The translations under genes and the position numbers were made by a program. The notes below the pieces were generated by a model. That model saw only the letters and a list, made by a program, of their open reading frames with translations, searched no databases and was not told the DNA's origin. This document shows, piece by piece, positions 1-7,364 of a stretch of 64,000 nucleotides of DNA. The number at the start of each line of letters is the position of its first letter. Positions within the stretch are counted from its first letter, which is position 1. The stretch comes from Pseudomonas beijingensis (GTDB lineage: Bacteria; Pseudomonadota; Gammaproteobacteria; Pseudomonadales; Pseudomonadaceae), in NCBI RefSeq assembly GCF_030687295.1, contig NZ_CP117425.1, forward strand, positions 4,778,001-4,842,000, given 5' to 3'.

Positions 1-245
1 TAGTAGGTCCACTGACCGATACGCCGGACTTCGACCAAGCCCACTCGTTGCAGCGTTGCAAGGTAACCAGACACCGTTGACTGCGACAGGCCGATACCTT
101 CTTGAATACTGCTGACGCAGACTCCAACCGTGAGAACGTCACCTTCATCCTGCGGAGGGAAGTTCTTTGCGGGATCCTTCAAGCCTTTCAAGATTTCCAG
201 GCGTGTAGGGTTCGAGAGCGCTTTGAATATTTCGATCAATTCCAT
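1..245 (-). CDS. ArsR-family winged-helix transcriptional regulator (3' end cut by window edge)
   Basis: The minus strand reads open from an ATG at 245 to the left edge and begins MELIEIFKALSNPTRLEIL. It continues with a helix-turn-helix in which GIGLSQSTVSGYLATLQ is the recognition region, followed by a wing-like GLVEVRRIGQWTYY. The ALSNPTRLEIL opening and the order of elements are those of ArsR/SmtB repressors. About 81 residues are visible of the usual 95-120, so only the C-terminus is missing. The classic CVC metal site of helix 3 is absent, although CVSSI lies close to that position; the inducer cannot be told and may not be a metal. It is divergent from the ABC exporter at 416, with a palindrome between them, which suggests it controls itself and that exporter. 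Confidence 0.85.
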   Translation of the reverse strand, partial: MELIEIFKALSNPTRLEILKGLKDPAKNFPPQDEGDVLTVGVCVSSIQEGIGLSQSTVSGYLATLQRVGLVEVRRIGQWTY

Positions 246-254
246 GCCCCGAGA

Positions 255-274
255 ATATCGAGATTTTTCGATAT
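255..274. promoter_or_regulatory. Probable operator of the ArsR-type regulator
   Basis: A perfect 7-bp inverted repeat, ATATCGA-N6-TCGATAT, sits 10 bp before the regulator's start codon and inside the divergent promoter region. ArsR-family repressors normally bind imperfect A/T-rich dyads overlapping their own promoter, so position and shape fit autoregulation. Binding itself is inferred. Confidence 0.5.
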
Positions 275-415
275 GTCAATACCCTGTTTTGTCCCCCCCT
301 GCAGCCCCCCAACATCCTGGGCAACACGCTAATAGAGCCATATCCACACTTCATATAACCCTCAAAGCAGTCTTTAAATGGCAGAATCCCCGTAATCGAT
401 CTTTCGGAGACCCCC

Positions 416-2275
416 ATGCTTCGCGTATTTGAACAAAGACTCGACCCTTTCCCACCCGACGAAGTACCCCCGCCACCCGAAGGCCTGGCTCGGTTTCTTT
501 GGGCCTGCACCCGGGGCGCCCGCGGTTACATCCTTGCATTCGCGCTGCTCAGCGCCGGTGTATCGATCTACGAAGCCTGGCTGTTTTCCTTCCTCGGCCA
601 GGTCGTGGATCTGCTCTCGACCTGGCAGGCCGGGGGTGAGGCGGCGGCGCAGGAGAGTCGCGTGCTGTGGGGCATGGGCATCGTCATGGTGGCAAGCATC
701 GGGCTGGTGGCGTTGCGCACCATGGTTCAGCACCAGATATTGGCCATCAACCTGCCGTTGCGGCTGCGTTGGGACTTTCACCGCCTGATGCTGCGGCAAA
801 GCCTTTCATTTTTTTCCGATGAGTTCTCTGGTCGGGTCACCACCAAGGTGATGCAGACGGCACTGGCCGTGCGTGACGTGCTGTTCACCCTGATCGAGAT
901 CGCACCCGGCATTGGCGTGTATTTCATTGCGATCATCGCCTTGGCCGGCGGCTTCGCCCTGAAACTGATGTTGCCTTTCCTGGCCTGGATCGTGTTGTTC
1001 GGACTGGCCATGCTCTACTTCGTGCCCCGTTTGGGGAAAGTCGGACAGGAACAGGCCCATGCGCGCTCCTCGATGACCGGGCGTATCTCGGACGCCTACA
1101 CCAACATCACGACCGTGAAGCTGTTCTCCCACTCCAATCGTGAAGCGCACTTCGCGCGCGCGGCCATGGAGGACTTCAAACAGACCGGCTTTCGCCAGAT
1201 GCGCCTGGTCAGCCAGTTCGAAATCGTCAACCAAGCATTGGTAGTGGGATTGATCATGGCTGCAGGCGGTTATGCCCTTTGGCTGTGGCATCAGGGCGAT
1301 GTCGGCGCCGGTGCGGTGGCGGCGATCACCGCCATGGCGTTGCGCATCAACGGCATGTCGCATTGGATCATGTGGCAGATGACCTCGCTGTTCGAGAGCA
1401 TCGGCACCGTGCAGGATGGCATGGACACCCTGACCCGCGGCCCCAAGGTGCAGGACGCGCCGGACGCCGGGGTGCTGGTGACCTCTGGCGGAGCGGTCAC
1501 CTTCGACAATGTGAGCTTCAACTACAACGGTGAACGCCAGGTGCTCGATGGCTTGAGCCTGAACATTCGCCCGGGCGAGAAAATCGGCCTGGTGGGCCGC
1601 TCCGGCGCCGGCAAATCCACGCTCATCAACTTGCTGCTGCGCTTTTATGATGTCGACAGCGGGCAGATTCGCATTGACGGCCAAGACATCGCCCACGTGA
1701 CGCAGGACAGCCTGCGCAGCGCCATCGGCATGGTCACCCAGGATACGTCCCTGCTGCACCGTTCCATTCGCGACAACATCGCCTACGGCCGACCCGATGC
1801 GAGCGACGCACAAATTCGCCGTGCCGCGGCCAATGCCCAGGCCGATGAGTTCATCAGTCAACTGAGCGACCGACAAGGTCACAGCGGCTACGACACCTTG
1901 GTGGGCGAGCGCGGCATCAAGCTGTCGGGCGGCCAGCGCCAACGCATCGCGATTGCCCGAGTGATGCTCAAGAACGCTCCGATCCTGCTCCTTGACGAGG
2001 CGACCAGCGCGCTGGATTCGGAAGTCGAAGTGGCCATCCAGGAAAGCCTCGATGAAATGATGCAAGGCAAGACCGTCATCGCCATTGCTCATCGACTGTC
2101 GACGATTGCGGCGATGGATCGGCTGATCGTCATGGATGATGGACGCATTATTGAACAGGGTACCCACGCTGAATTGCTCGCCAAGAACGGTATCTATGCG
2201 CGGCTGTGGCACCATCAGAGTGGCGGGTTCCTGGGTGAGGATCGGTGGGTGAGCGAGGCGATGGATCAGGTATGA
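416..2275 (+). CDS. ABC exporter, fused permease/ATPase (half-transporter)
   Basis: A 619-residue protein with an N-terminal type-I exporter membrane domain (about residues 35-330, with hydrophobic spans near 37-62, 85-103, 160-200 and 270-290) followed by a nucleotide-binding domain. Walker A is GRSGAGKST at 394-402, the ABC signature LSGGQ is at 503-507, Walker B ILLLDE is at 523-528 and the switch histidine lies in AHRLST. Length and order are those of MsbA/multidrug-type half transporters that act as homodimers in the inner membrane. The substrate is unknown. It is divergent from the ArsR-type gene and probably controlled by it. A proline-rich N-terminus (PFPPDEVPPPPE) is a small peculiarity. 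Confidence 0.93.
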   Translation: MLRVFEQRLDPFPPDEVPPPPEGLARFLWACTRGARGYILAFALLSAGVSIYEAWLFSFLGQVVDLLSTWQAGGEAAAQESRVLWGMGIVMVASIGLVALRTMVQHQILAINLPLRLRWDFHRLMLRQSLSFFSDEFSGRVTTKVMQTALAVRDVLFTLIEIAPGIGVYFIAIIALAGGFALKLMLPFLAWIVLFGLAMLYFVPRLGKVGQEQAHARSSMTGRISDAYTNITTVKLFSHSNREAHFARAAMEDFKQTGFRQMRLVSQFEIVNQALVVGLIMAAGGYALWLWHQGDVGAGAVAAITAMALRINGMSHWIMWQMTSLFESIGTVQDGMDTLTRGPKVQDAPDAGVLVTSGGAVTFDNVSFNYNGERQVLDGLSLNIRPGEKIGLVGRSGAGKSTLINLLLRFYDVDSGQIRIDGQDIAHVTQDSLRSAIGMVTQDTSLLHRSIRDNIAYGRPDASDAQIRRAAANAQADEFISQLSDRQGHSGYDTLVGERGIKLSGGQRQRIAIARVMLKNAPILLLDEATSALDSEVEVAIQESLDEMMQGKTVIAIAHRLSTIAAMDRLIVMDDGRIIEQGTHAELLAKNGIYARLWHHQSGGFLGEDRWVSEAMDQV

Positions 2276-2308
2276 GCGTGGATGGCCTGGAGTGATCTGC
2301 AGGTGGAT

Positions 2309-2363
2309 GCTTTGGGTCGTCAGTTGTCCTTCACAACGGGGAGCTTTCGGCCAAAAGCGGACG
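2309..2363. repeat. Degenerate palindromic intergenic repeat, copy A
   Basis: The interval after the ABC gene (2276-2568) has no credible gene. It carries TGCTTTGGGTCG and, about 35 bp on, TCGGCCAAAAGCGGAC. The same two half-elements recur, in variable states of decay, at 3127-3185, 3561-3627 and 5131-5177. This looks like one old, inactive repeat family of pseudomonad intergenic DNA. Confidence 0.45.
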
Positions 2364-2568
2364 GATGATTCGCACCGGAGACTTGCAACCGGGAGAACTT
2401 TCGCTGGCGGGAGCCGCTGTGTATCATCAGCGCGGGCTGATGCTGCCCGCCGCTCGCTTCCGAAAGGAAAGGTGAAAGCATTTCTTCTCTTCCCAGATCC
2501 TATCGCATCTCTTGAGAGTCGAGGTTTGGCAACGCGAGCACCAAAATGCCTCGACTACAGGAGGAACG

Positions 2569-3099
2569 ATGTTTTCAATCGAACAAGCCAAGCAGATGGC
2601 CAAGAGGCTGCGTGCCTCGCTAGAGTCGCGCAATCAAGCATTGACTCACTCCACGGCTCTGGAAACAGTAGCGCACCAGTTGGGCTACAAGGACTGGAAC
2701 ACTGCGTCAGCGATGCTTTCCCAGGAAGATACCCAACCCGCCATTACATTCGACAAAGCCATCCCGATATTGCGGATGTTTGACGAAACCAAGGCGCGCG
2801 AGTTCTATCTTGATTTTCTTGGTTTCAGCGTCGAATTCGAGCACCGATTCGAAGCTGATCTACCGCTGTACCTAGGTATCAGCCGAAACGGTCTGCAGGT
2901 CCATCTTTCCGAACATCATGGCGATGCTAGCCCGGGATCGACGATATTTGTCCCGATGCAAAACATCGAACTGCTCCGGGACGAATTACAGAGCAAACGA
3001 TACGGATACGGACGTCCGGATATTGTTCAACAGGGCTGGGGCCAAGTTCTGGAAGTGTATGACCCATTCGGCAACCGAATTCGGTTCTGCCAAAGCTGA
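2569..3099 (+). CDS. Glyoxalase-superfamily (VOC) protein with N-terminal helical domain
   Basis: A 176-residue protein. Residues 1-55 form a helical segment (FSIEQAKQMAKRL to WNTASAML) of the type found before glyoxalase-related domains. Residues 60-176 carry a VOC fold: AIPILRMFDETKAREFYLDFLGF at the start and LEVYDPFGNRIRF at the end, the usual signature of bleomycin-resistance/dioxygenase-like proteins. I chose ATG 2569 because GGAGG lies 5 bases before it; a longer open frame upstream lacks a ribosome site. The ligand is unknown; relatives often bind toxic small molecules or metals. It stands alone between repeat-bearing intergenic regions. Confidence 0.82.
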   Translation: MFSIEQAKQMAKRLRASLESRNQALTHSTALETVAHQLGYKDWNTASAMLSQEDTQPAITFDKAIPILRMFDETKAREFYLDFLGFSVEFEHRFEADLPLYLGISRNGLQVHLSEHHGDASPGSTIFVPMQNIELLRDELQSKRYGYGRPDIVQQGWGQVLEVYDPFGNRIRFCQS

Positions 3100-3126
3100 T
3101 CCTAGTTTGCGGGCTGGGGAGACCCA

Positions 3127-3185
3127 GTCCGCTTTGGTTCGACTGCCGCCCTTAGTGACTGGCAGCAATCGGCCATAAGCGGTCA
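3127..3185. repeat. Degenerate palindromic intergenic repeat, copy B
   Basis: This is the best preserved copy: GTCCGCTTTGGTTCGACTGCC is followed about 15 bp later by GGCAGCAATCGGCCATAAGC. The outer arms (CCGCTT/AAGCGG) and inner arms (CTGCC/GGCAG) pair, giving a long imperfect hairpin just downstream of the VOC gene. Confidence 0.5.
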
Positions 3186-3482
3186 TCTAGGTTGAGCGTT
3201 ATCCGGATTGATTTTGTCTTCGACGTCAAATCTACTCAACAATGCGGCTCCATCCGAAACACCAAGAATCTGATCAATTGCACATATTTTCTGGGTCGCA
3301 CACTCGAGTTGAAAGTCAGCGTTGCCGTATGCAGCCTCCGCCTCATTGTGGAGCGCATAGGCCATATGGGCCGCGACACGGACGCTCATTGGAGCATCTA
3401 CATCACTGCCCAGATAATCAGCAAGCAACGTCCTGATCTCTATTAGTGCAAGCGCGAGTAGCCTGGTTTGAGCAGTCTGCAT
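3183..3482 (-). CDS. Small hypothetical protein
   Basis: A 99-residue acidic, alanine/leucine-rich protein, probably all-helical (ALIEIRTLLADYLG, VRVAAHMAYALHNEAEA). No signal peptide or membrane span is visible. I do not recognise the family. It lies on the opposite strand from its neighbours in a run of small proteins of which at least two look like immunity proteins, so a similar role is possible but unproven. The ribosome site is weak (GGGATACGTTT before ATG). Balanced residue use and the absence of a competing frame make it a likely real gene. Confidence 0.55.
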   Translation of the reverse strand: MQTAQTRLLALALIEIRTLLADYLGSDVDAPMSVRVAAHMAYALHNEAEAAYGNADFQLECATQKICAIDQILGVSDGAALLSRFDVEDKINPDNAQPR

Positions 3483-3560
3483 AAACGTATCCCGGGTAAC
3501 ACAACGAATTTGCGAACGGACTTCGCAAGGTTACATAAACTTTCAGATTGTCAAAAGCGA

Positions 3561-3627
3561 AAGGCCGTTATGGGTCGATAGCTGCCGGACGTGGATGAGC
3601 GCTTTCGACCCGAAGCTGCCTTTCAGC
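3561..3627. repeat. Degenerate palindromic intergenic repeat, copy C
   Basis: GGCCGTTATGGGTCGATAGC and, after a spacer, GCTTTCGACCCGAAGCTGCC share the GGGTCGA core with the copies at 2309 and 3127. It lies between two small hypothetical genes. Confidence 0.4.
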
Positions 3628-3697
3628 CCAAACGAAGAGCCAAAAAAGCCATAATGACCCAGGGTCTGATTCTTCTCGCTGGATGTCAGGAGTGCAC

Positions 3698-4012
3698 ATG
3701 GCTGAACGGTTTCGCATACGGTTGATGTTTGAGTGGGGAGGCGGTGCATTGTGGTGCGGGAATCAGGTCGCTTTAGCAAGATTCTCGGTGGGATCAATCG
3801 AAGAGAAACTGCCATTGAGCGCCACTACTCTCGAGAGGCTGAGTGTAATGACACGCTGGCACGACACCGCCTTGAACTGGGAATACCCACCAGATCCAAG
3901 TCCTTGGAATGCGGCCGAATATACGGAATTTGACGACGCTGCCGAGGCTCTGCTTGCGGCTATCCAAGAGGAGCTAGGTGCCGAGTTTGAAGTAGTCTAT
4001 GAAAGGCTCTAG
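3698..4012 (+). CDS. Small hypothetical protein, immunity-like
   Basis: A 104-residue acidic protein (MAERFRIRLMFEWGGGALWC at the start). ATG 3698 is chosen over the in-frame ATG at 3683 because AGGAG lies 5 bases before it. Aromatic-rich segments (HDTALNWEYPPDPSPW) and an acidic C-terminal helix (DDAAEALLAAIQEELGAEF) give it the look of a soluble binding protein. Size, charge and position among other orphan immunity-like genes suggest an immunity protein of a polymorphic toxin. This is inference; I cannot name a family and no toxin gene adjoins it. Confidence 0.7.
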   Translation: MAERFRIRLMFEWGGGALWCGNQVALARFSVGSIEEKLPLSATTLERLSVMTRWHDTALNWEYPPDPSPWNAAEYTEFDDAAEALLAAIQEELGAEFEVVYERL

Positions 4013-4091
4013 ATGTTTATTCTCGGCACGCGCAAGGCTGGCCGAGGAGCGGTTGATTGACATCAGCGATCATTAACCCCGTCCGGTCAGA

Positions 4092-4493
4092 TTACGGGCC
4101 ACCTACGAGCCACGGATTGGGTTCGTCAAAGCGAGCCGGTGTCGCCATTTTTCCAGCGAAGAAACCCTCAAACACCAAGTGGAATCTCTCGCGGAAATCG
4201 TAGATCTGCTTTCTTTTCAGGTTTCGGATCTTGAAGCGATCCTTCCGATCAAAGTGGCAACCGAATAGCAGAGAACTGTAGCTGAATATCTCGAACACCC
4301 TATGTGAGAGTGCCTGACTGAAGCTTGTTTCTGTTGCGATTTTATAGAGTGCCCACTCCAGCAGCCAGTATTCTTCACGATCCCAGAGTCCCGCTTCGTG
4401 TAATCGTCCGATGAACGAGGCGTCTTCGTATGCTTCGCTCCCAACGAAATTTCTTGCGATCACAGCGTGCGGATCCATGTTAAGCATTTCCAT
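4092..4493 (-). CDS. Probable immunity protein (Imm41-like)
   Basis: About 133 residues from the ATG at 4493; ATGs at 4487 and 4478 are in frame and the last gives MDPHAVIARNF, a likely true N-terminus. A TTG at 4550 would add a poorly conserved-looking extension. The core segments (ARNFVGSEAYEDASFIGRL, then LWDREEYWLLEWALYKIA) resemble Imm41-type immunity proteins of bacterial polymorphic toxins as I recall them; the assignment is tentative. The protein is soluble and has no signal peptide. No cognate toxin is visible, so it would be an orphan immunity gene. It is convergent with the plus-strand gene ending at 4012. Confidence 0.65.
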   Translation of the reverse strand: MEMLNMDPHAVIARNFVGSEAYEDASFIGRLHEAGLWDREEYWLLEWALYKIATETSFSQALSHRVFEIFSYSSLLFGCHFDRKDRFKIRNLKRKQIYDFRERFHLVFEGFFAGKMATPARFDEPNPWLVGGP

Positions 4494-4608
4494 ATCGGAT
4501 AAGGTCGACAGCGTACCGAGGTGCCCGCTCTCGGACAATCTAAAGCACAACTTCCGCGCCCTACATAGCGGAGCGGTTGGCTAGCCATTCACCCATGGAG
4601 CCCAGGAA

Positions 4609-5079
4609 ATGCAGGTTTTTGAAATTTTACCGCTCGAGGCTATTGGTCCTGTTCGTCTTGGCGCTGCACGCGCTACAGCGAGGCAAAAAATGGCTGCCAT
4701 CGGATTCCCTCTCGAGCATTCCCAGGACCGCGTCGATTATTTTTGCGAGTCCTGCGTGCAGGTTTCCCACGGGCCGAACGATGAAGTACGCTTCATTGGT
4801 GTCTCCGGAAACCCGAACGTCACGTTCATGTTCAAGGGAGTCGATATCTTTGCGAACTCTGCCACACATGTATTTTCAGTGATGGCTGCTTCGGACAATT
4901 CCGGCCAGCACGAATTCTCATCCTATGAATACCTGTTTCCAAACCAAATCCTGACGCTATGGGATGCGGATGAACAATATGACCGCCAAGGAGGAGAAAG
5001 CCGTGAAGTCTGGGGTCAGGTCGGCATCGGAACCAGCGCTTACATGGCAGCCATTCGCGCCATCAAGACAGGCATGTGA
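4609..5079 (+). CDS. Hypothetical protein, possibly immunity-related
   Basis: A 156-residue soluble protein beginning MQVFEILPLEAIGPVRLG, with AGGAA before the ATG. It has two cysteines close together (FCESCVQVSH) and an aromatic, acidic middle (EFSSYEYLFPNQILTLWDAD). I do not recognise a named domain. The PLEAIGPVRLGA start followed by a region about matching later signals is a pattern I associate with small cytoplasmic proteins encoded near toxin/immunity loci. Neighbours on both sides are also small and orphan. Confidence 0.7.
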   Translation: MQVFEILPLEAIGPVRLGAARATARQKMAAIGFPLEHSQDRVDYFCESCVQVSHGPNDEVRFIGVSGNPNVTFMFKGVDIFANSATHVFSVMAASDNSGQHEFSSYEYLFPNQILTLWDADEQYDRQGGESREVWGQVGIGTSAYMAAIRAIKTGM

Positions 5080-5130
5080 ATGGATCCCGATTGAATGAGA
5101 GATGGTTTACAGGGCCATCTTCGAGCAAAA

Positions 5131-5177
5131 CGCGACCCGTTGGGAACGGCAGTTTTCGGCCAGGAGCAGACATTCAG
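5131..5177. repeat. Degenerate palindromic intergenic repeat, copy D
   Basis: In the 247-bp gap after the gene ending at 5079, the motifs CGACCCGTTGGGAACGGCAG and TTTTCGGCCAGGAGCAGACA echo the half-elements of the copies at 2309, 3127 and 3561. This copy is strongly decayed. Nothing else is evident in the gap. Confidence 0.35.
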
Positions 5178-5326
5178 TTCAGAGTGATTGGCATCGACAA
5201 TCGGCAGTCTCTCGCGTGTTGACACTCGTCTAAACCAGCTTAAGATACGTTTTTAAACGGCCGGAAAGCTGCGAAAAACTCCAAACCTTTGACTGCCCTA
5301 CTATCTGATACGGAGAATCTGTCACT

Positions 5327-5761
5327 TTGAGTTATGGACAAGATGTTGCAGTTGTTGAGGCCTTTCAAAGGCTTGCGCAATCAATTGGCATTGAGTTTCC
5401 AGAGCGCCTCGCGACTCTAATGGGAATTGCACATACAGGAACGGCATCACTGAGTAGCCTTGAAGATTTTCTATGGCTTGATGCCGAACAGGCCGGGCGA
5501 GAAATCAATGAGTGGCTTAATCCTGATGACCAGCAAGGTCGAACCTTTCTTCCCTTTGCGGCTACAGGCGGCGGTGAGCCTTACTGCGTGGTGCGATTGG
5601 AAAACGGCGCTTCGGGGATTGCTCAAGTACTTCATTTTGCACAGCCATCCTCATTGGCCTACGGCGATGTCTCTTCGTTCGTGACAAGGGAGTACGTGCG
5701 CGTCGCTAGGGATCTATCTTGGCTACCGCCTAAAGCAGACTTCAGTTTTGCACTGAAGTGA
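5327..5761 (+). CDS. SMI1/KNR4 (SUKH)-like immunity protein
   Basis: A 144-residue protein that starts most plausibly at a TTG (5327), about 10 bases after GGAGA; no ATG fits. The N-terminal helix with a later EFPERLATLM, an acidic middle and a C-terminal segment with SSFVTREYVRVARDL fit the SUKH/SMI1-KNR4 layout, a common immunity fold for contact-dependent and secreted bacterial toxins. The match is by overall pattern, so medium confidence. No toxin is adjacent. It is the last intact member of the run of small genes from 3183. Confidence 0.6.
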   Translation: MSYGQDVAVVEAFQRLAQSIGIEFPERLATLMGIAHTGTASLSSLEDFLWLDAEQAGREINEWLNPDDQQGRTFLPFAATGGGEPYCVVRLENGASGIAQVLHFAQPSSLAYGDVSSFVTREYVRVARDLSWLPPKADFSFALK

Positions 5762-5772
5762 AGTAGCATTAA

Positions 5773-5982
5773 TCCAAGCCGCCCTACTACCCGCAGATTA
5801 TTCACTTCTTGAGGCCCTGTTCAGTCGGGCAGTGTGTGGCTATGAACTACCAGGCTGGGCCTCGAAGTACTCCGAAAACTGTCCAAGCCTTTATTTCTCA
5901 AGAAGAAGAGGAATCTCTAGCCGCCCGACTGCGCCATCCGAACCCAATTGAATTCGAAGCTATTCGTGCCTGGATGCGCTAA
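5773..5982 (+). pseudogene. Possible frameshifted gene remnant
   Basis: Two overlapping frames look coding in series. The first, around 5780-5905, reads like ALLPADYSLLEALFSRAVCG and on to ENCPSLYFS. The other, about 5895-5982, gives SQEEEESLAARLRHPNPIEF and ends at a TAA (5980). Neither is a complete protein: the first lacks a start, and the second alone is a 46-residue reading from ATG 5842. A single-base shift near 5905 would join them. This could be the tail of another small cytoplasmic protein of the preceding cluster. Confidence 0.3.
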
Positions 5983-6057
5983 TTGTCCATTTCGTGCTCG
6001 GTGCCTAAAAATGGGCAAGTTATTGACCAATCATTGACTGCCATGAAGGGCCGCAAT

Positions 6058-6087
6058 GGGTCGGAAGCAGCCCTTCGCTTCCGACCC
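6058..6087. other. Perfect 11-bp hairpin in gene-free region
   Basis: GGGTCGGAAGC at 6058-6068 and GCTTCCGACCC at 6077-6087 form an 11-bp perfect stem with an 8-base loop. No T-tract follows on either strand, so it is not a standard terminator. The GGGTCG core relates it loosely to the repeat family at 2309-5177. Confidence 0.5.
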
Positions 6088-6119
6088 GATCCATCTTGGG
6101 GAAAATGGAATCTATTCCA

Positions 6120-6410
6120 CCGGACGCTTACCTAGGGTCGATGACATCCAGCTAACGTCAGTCGGGTCCGCCACTGCTCGCGACTAAACGAAGTGGGGTG
6201 GCGGCTGTGCGCAGGTTAGTCGACCGGGACGTTAGGAAACCGGCGCACCCGAAAGTGCCCTGCGCACAGCCACCATAAAATCAGCGAGAAAATCGTGGCC
6301 TGACTTCAAGGAGACCTTGCGCCTAACGAGATACCGAGCGACTAAACCCGACCGCTGAATTGGCAGCGGTGGACAAAGACTAGGTACCGAAATCAGCAGG
6401 CGCAAGGGAC
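6120..6410. other. Structured gene-free region
   Basis: No credible ORF exists between 5983 and 6590. Within 6120-6410 several pairings nest. GGCTGTGCGCAGG (6203-6215) pairs with CCTGCGCACAGCC (6259-6271). CTAACGTC (about 6152) pairs with GACGTTAG (about 6228). CGACTAAAC (6181) nearly pairs with GTTAGTCG (6215). TTGCGCCT (6317) pairs with AGGCGCAA (6398) around a small CCGCTG/CAGCGG hairpin. GCGACTAAAC occurs twice, 158 bp apart (6180, 6338). This could be a structured RNA, a decayed mobile or recombination element, or unrelated repeats; no family is recognised. Confidence 0.35.
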
Positions 6411-6590
6411 TGGAATTTTCTAGGAAATGTCCTGCAAGTCAATGGGTAATATTCGCTCCGTCAATTCCTACAAACTCGTTTAACCGTTCCACCACCGAAA
6501 CAGGTTGCAACGTTTGTCCAGCTCTAACGCCCTTTCCGGAGAGATCACAACTCCTATCGCAATCGCATAAATCCGATCGGACGTACCGCT

Positions 6591-7109
6591 TTACTTAATC
6601 TCAACCAATCGCACTGCCTGTGACCCGTCCAGGGATAGGTGAATCACGGCGGCCCGGCTCGGAAAATTCGGCGCATCCTCATCGGTGTTCTCCATCACGG
6701 GAATGTCGATCAGGGTCTGCTCACCGGTCGGGTCGCTGACCAATTTGGCATCGAGGTTGTCGATGGCCCGCCAGCTGTCGCCACCGATGCGCATCACGTC
6801 CAGCAGGCTGTAGTGCGGCACGCCCTCTTCGTTCTCCTCGGGCGTGAAGGCGGCTAGGTATTGGCTGTAGTTGTTGCCCATGCCGAAACCCTCGATGGTG
6901 AAAACCGCAAGGGTGACCTGACTGTCCTCGCCGGTGTCCAGGGTCTGCATCAGTGTCGCTTCGGGATAGCCGGTGGCATAGCTGTCCTTGATGAGCGCGA
7001 CCAGGTGCCCAATCTGTTCTTCCAGGGCTTTTGGAACGGGTTTCGGTTCAGCGGCGTTAACCAAGGTGCAGGTAAAAAATAAGGCAGCGGTCAGAAAGCG
7101 CAATTTCAT
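6591..7109 (-). CDS. Exported hypothetical protein
   Basis: A 172-residue protein from ATG 7109 with a clear Sec signal peptide (KLRFLTAALFFTCTLVNAAE, cleavage likely after NAA). A longer reading from 7148 would bury the signal peptide, so it is rejected. The mature part is acidic, with helix EEQIGHLVALIKDSY and a beta-rich rest (VTLAVFTIEGFG, EGVPHYSLLDVMRIGG). It is presumably periplasmic. I do not recognise a named domain. It is followed downstream (in its own direction) by the gene-free region and preceded by a REP pair. Confidence 0.75.
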   Translation of the reverse strand: MKLRFLTAALFFTCTLVNAAEPKPVPKALEEQIGHLVALIKDSYATGYPEATLMQTLDTGEDSQVTLAVFTIEGFGMGNNYSQYLAAFTPEENEEGVPHYSLLDVMRIGGDSWRAIDNLDAKLVSDPTGEQTLIDIPVMENTDEDAPNFPSRAAVIHLSLDGSQAVRLVEIK

Positions 7110-7257
7110 GGAAGTGAAGTCCGGGGGTGTCGGGAGGTCCGCGCGCAATGGTAGCGGTTGGAAAAGGAATTGGGTGGCGAATTGTTGATGGGTTTTGTGG
7201 TGGGGTGCACAACCTTTGTTCGCGAAAGCGGTGGGTCAGTTAGCATCAATGTTGGAT

Positions 7258-7360
7258 GTACTGCCGCTATCGCGAGCAAGCTCGCTCCCACACTGGAAAC
7301 CGGGACAACCGCCATTGTCTATCCATCCGAAATCCCCGTGGGAGCGAGCTTGCTCTGCCC
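7258..7360. repeat. REP pair (BIME)
   Basis: Two inverted copies of the pseudomonad REP palindrome: ATCGCGAGCAAGCTCGCTCC near 7268 and GTGGGAGCGAGCTTGCTC near 7338. They are separated by about 45 bp and lie between the exported protein and the HIT gene, which they probably follow as a transcript-end structure. Confidence 0.85.
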
Positions 7361-7364
7361 GGCG

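Noticed and set aside
806..2215. Long minus-strand ORF opposite the ABC exporter
   Set aside because: It mirrors a gene with complete ABC motifs, is rich in H/Q/A/G as expected from antisense of GC-rich codons, and has no ribosome site or domain.
2292..2783. 163-residue plus-strand ORF before the VOC gene
   Set aside because: It crosses the degenerate repeat and overlaps the VOC gene out of phase; no ribosome site.
5983..6590. Integron attC site in the gene-free region
   Set aside because: Isolated GCCTAAC and GTTAGG cores occur, but no complete R''-L''-L'-R' arrangement and no cassette or integrase is visible; kept only as a structured region.
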